Positions 62,817 through 64,000 of a stretch of DNA of 64,000 nucleotides are shown here, piece by piece. The first letter of the stretch is position 1. Each line of letters starts with the position of its first letter. Source of the DNA: Caulobacter vibrioides OR37. Its GTDB lineage: Bacteria; Pseudomonadota; Alphaproteobacteria; Caulobacterales; Caulobacteraceae. The translations under genes and the position numbers were made by a program. The notes beneath the pieces were generated by a model. The model made no database searches. It had not been told where the DNA came from and saw nothing but the letters and a program-made list of their open reading frames with translations. Location: the NCBI RefSeq assembly GCF_000372645.1, contig NZ_APMP01000010.1, positions 1 to 64,000 of the forward strand, in the 5' to 3' direction.

Positions 62817-63998
62817 TTAGTTCTGGCCCGTGGACCGGCCCTCGACGATCTGGCGGCCGCCGACTTCCAGCTGTCCAAGGTCCGCCAGCTCGGTCTTGAC
62901 CTTGACCGGCGCGACGGTGTCGCCCGGCTTGACCTTCTGCAGGCCGCCGACGATCACCCGGTCGCCGGGCTTCAGGCCCGAGCGGATAATGCGCAGATTG
63001 CCGGCCAGCGGACCGATCTCGACGGGGCGATACTCGGCCTTGTTGGAGCCGTTGACGACGACGACGTAGCGCTTGCCAAGGTCGGTCGCGACGGCGCGGT
63101 CGGGGGCCAGGGCCACCTCCCGCGACTCGGCGCTGACCAGGCGAATGCGCGCGAACAGGCCCGGCGTGAACTTGCCGTCGGCGTTGGCGAAGATCGCCCG
63201 GCCGTTGATCGTGCCGCTCTTGGCGTCCAGAGCGTTGTCGATGAAGGTCAGCTTGCCGACATGCGGATAACCGTCCTCGGTCATCAGGCCCATATAGACC
63301 GGGCTTTCCTTGCCGCGCTCGGCGGCGGCGTATTTCAGGAAGGTCTGCTCGTCAGCGTTGAAGGCCGCGTAGATCGGGGTGTCGGACACCACGGTCGTCA
63401 GCAGCGACGCCTGGGTGACCAGGTTGCCTCGGGTGATGATGGCCTTGGAAACCCGGCCGTCGATCGGCGAGGTCACCTTGGTCCATTGCAGATTGAGGCG
63501 CGCGGTCTGGAGCGCGGCCTGGGCGGCCGAGACATTGGCCTGGGCGGCGCGCTCTTCCGACGACAGTCGGTCGAATTCGCTCTGGGCCAGGGCGTTCTGC
63601 TCGATCAGGCGGCGACCGCGTTCGCGATTGACCACGGCCAGGTCCAGCTGGGCCTTGGCGCGGGCCACCTCGGCGGCGGCGCGGTCGGCCTCGGCCTGGT
63701 ACGGACGCGGATCGATCTGGAACAGCACCTGGCCCTTGGACACCCGCGCGCCCTCGGCGAAGCGGGCGCCGTCGATATAGCCCGAGACGCGCGGACGGAT
63801 CTCCACGGTGTCGATCGGCTCGAGGCGACCGGTGAAGTCATCCCATTGGCGCAGCGATTTGAACGCGACGTCGGTGACGGTGACCTGGACGGGCGGAGCG
63901 GCGGCGGTCTGTTCTTGCTTGGCCTGGGCGGAGCAGGCGGCAAGCACGGCCACCGCCGCCAGGCCGGCGAAGGAGGTGATGACGGGCTGGAGACGCAT
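62817..63998 (-). CDS. acrA: RND efflux periplasmic adaptor (AcrA)
   Basis: This 393-residue membrane-fusion protein has a lipobox (LAACS near residue 22), a beta-barrel and lipoyl half (SGYIDGARFAEGARVSKGQVLF near residue 72), a coiled hairpin (about 95-160), and LNLQWTKVTSPIDGRVSKAIITRGN near 168 after it. It links AcrB to NodT. The ATG at 63998 is two bases from the window edge, so promoter and ribosome site are not visible. It is the first gene of acrA-acrB-nodT. Confidence 0.94.
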   Translation of the reverse strand: MRLQPVITSFAGLAAVAVLAACSAQAKQEQTAAAPPVQVTVTDVAFKSLRQWDDFTGRLEPIDTVEIRPRVSGYIDGARFAEGARVSKGQVLFQIDPRPYQAEADRAAAEVARAKAQLDLAVVNRERGRRLIEQNALAQSEFDRLSSEERAAQANVSAAQAALQTARLNLQWTKVTSPIDGRVSKAIITRGNLVTQASLLTTVVSDTPIYAAFNADEQTFLKYAAAERGKESPVYMGLMTEDGYPHVGKLTFIDNALDAKSGTINGRAIFANADGKFTPGLFARIRLVSAESREVALAPDRAVATDLGKRYVVVVNGSNKAEYRPVEIGPLAGNLRIIRSGLKPGDRVIVGGLQKVKPGDTVAPVKVKTELADLGQLEVGGRQIVEGRSTGQN

Positions 63999-64000
63999 GG

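Overview
The window looks like a piece of a Caulobacter (Alphaproteobacteria, Caulobacterales) chromosome. The evidence is a very high G+C content with long antisense open frames, two large TonB-dependent receptors, an RTX protein with segments resembling the Caulobacter S-layer protein RsaA, an sucCD-sucAB-lpd set, an acrA-acrB-nodT efflux operon, a methyl-accepting chemotaxis protein ending in WEEF, and intergenic palindromes of a type common in Caulobacter and rhizobia. No phage, integrase (other than the housekeeping XerC), CRISPR array, rRNA or tRNA was recognised. It reads as ordinary chromosome with small mobile or repetitive elements scattered through it.

Layout. 1-450: palindromic repeats without a gene. 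451-7531: CorC-type membrane protein, a TonB receptor, and a phosphonate-type ABC transporter phnC-phnD-phnE, all on the minus strand. 7532-12275: a polyamine locus with a structured leader, ornithine decarboxylase, a polytopic PTPS-related membrane protein, and a deoxyhypusine-synthase-like enzyme that is open in frame with the membrane protein. 12304-19017: acid phosphatase, Zur, thioesterase, periplasmic and hydrolase genes, DUF488, glycine-zipper protein and a dienoyl-CoA isomerase-like crotonase. 19021-26786: RTX/RsaA-like surface protein, an exported peptidase, pentapeptide-repeat protein, CorA-like transporter, CHAP protein and acyltransferase. 26919-35741: TerC, an EmrB-type exporter, PriA with a depleted zinc-binding region, DUF484-XerC and a chemoreceptor. 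35862-45745: lpd, a VirJ-like hydrolase, DUF3088, and the 2-oxoglutarate dehydrogenase and succinyl-CoA synthetase genes. 45746-63998: a DUF559 gene enclosed by inverted repeats, an exported esterase, a three-domain GH18/NodB/GT2 protein, an MFS-TonB receptor-TetR uptake cluster, DUF2306/LytTR, and the nodT-acrB-acrA efflux operon, whose acrA start lies at the right edge.

The genes fall into a few working groups: TCA cycle (sucC, sucD, sucA, sucB, lpd), polyamine synthesis (ODC plus the DHS-like enzyme), envelope transport and surface structure (TonB receptors, RTX/RsaA-like protein, GH18-NodB-GT2, RND pump), and DNA maintenance (priA, xerC).

The most unusual signals are: (1) a DUF559 nuclease-like gene between inverted G/C-rich palindromes whose start region and C-terminus run into the repeats, with the same inverted pair, lacking the gene, in both intercistronic gaps of the efflux operon; (2) a composite A-plus-B palindrome present three times in one orientation with arms that differ in sequence yet still pair; (3) an RTX protein with RsaA-like modules in a rearranged order; (4) the in-frame fusion of a membrane protein to the DHS-like enzyme; and (5) PriA lacking three of the eight usual zinc-ligand cysteines. 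All family assignments were made by eye and from memory, without database searches.
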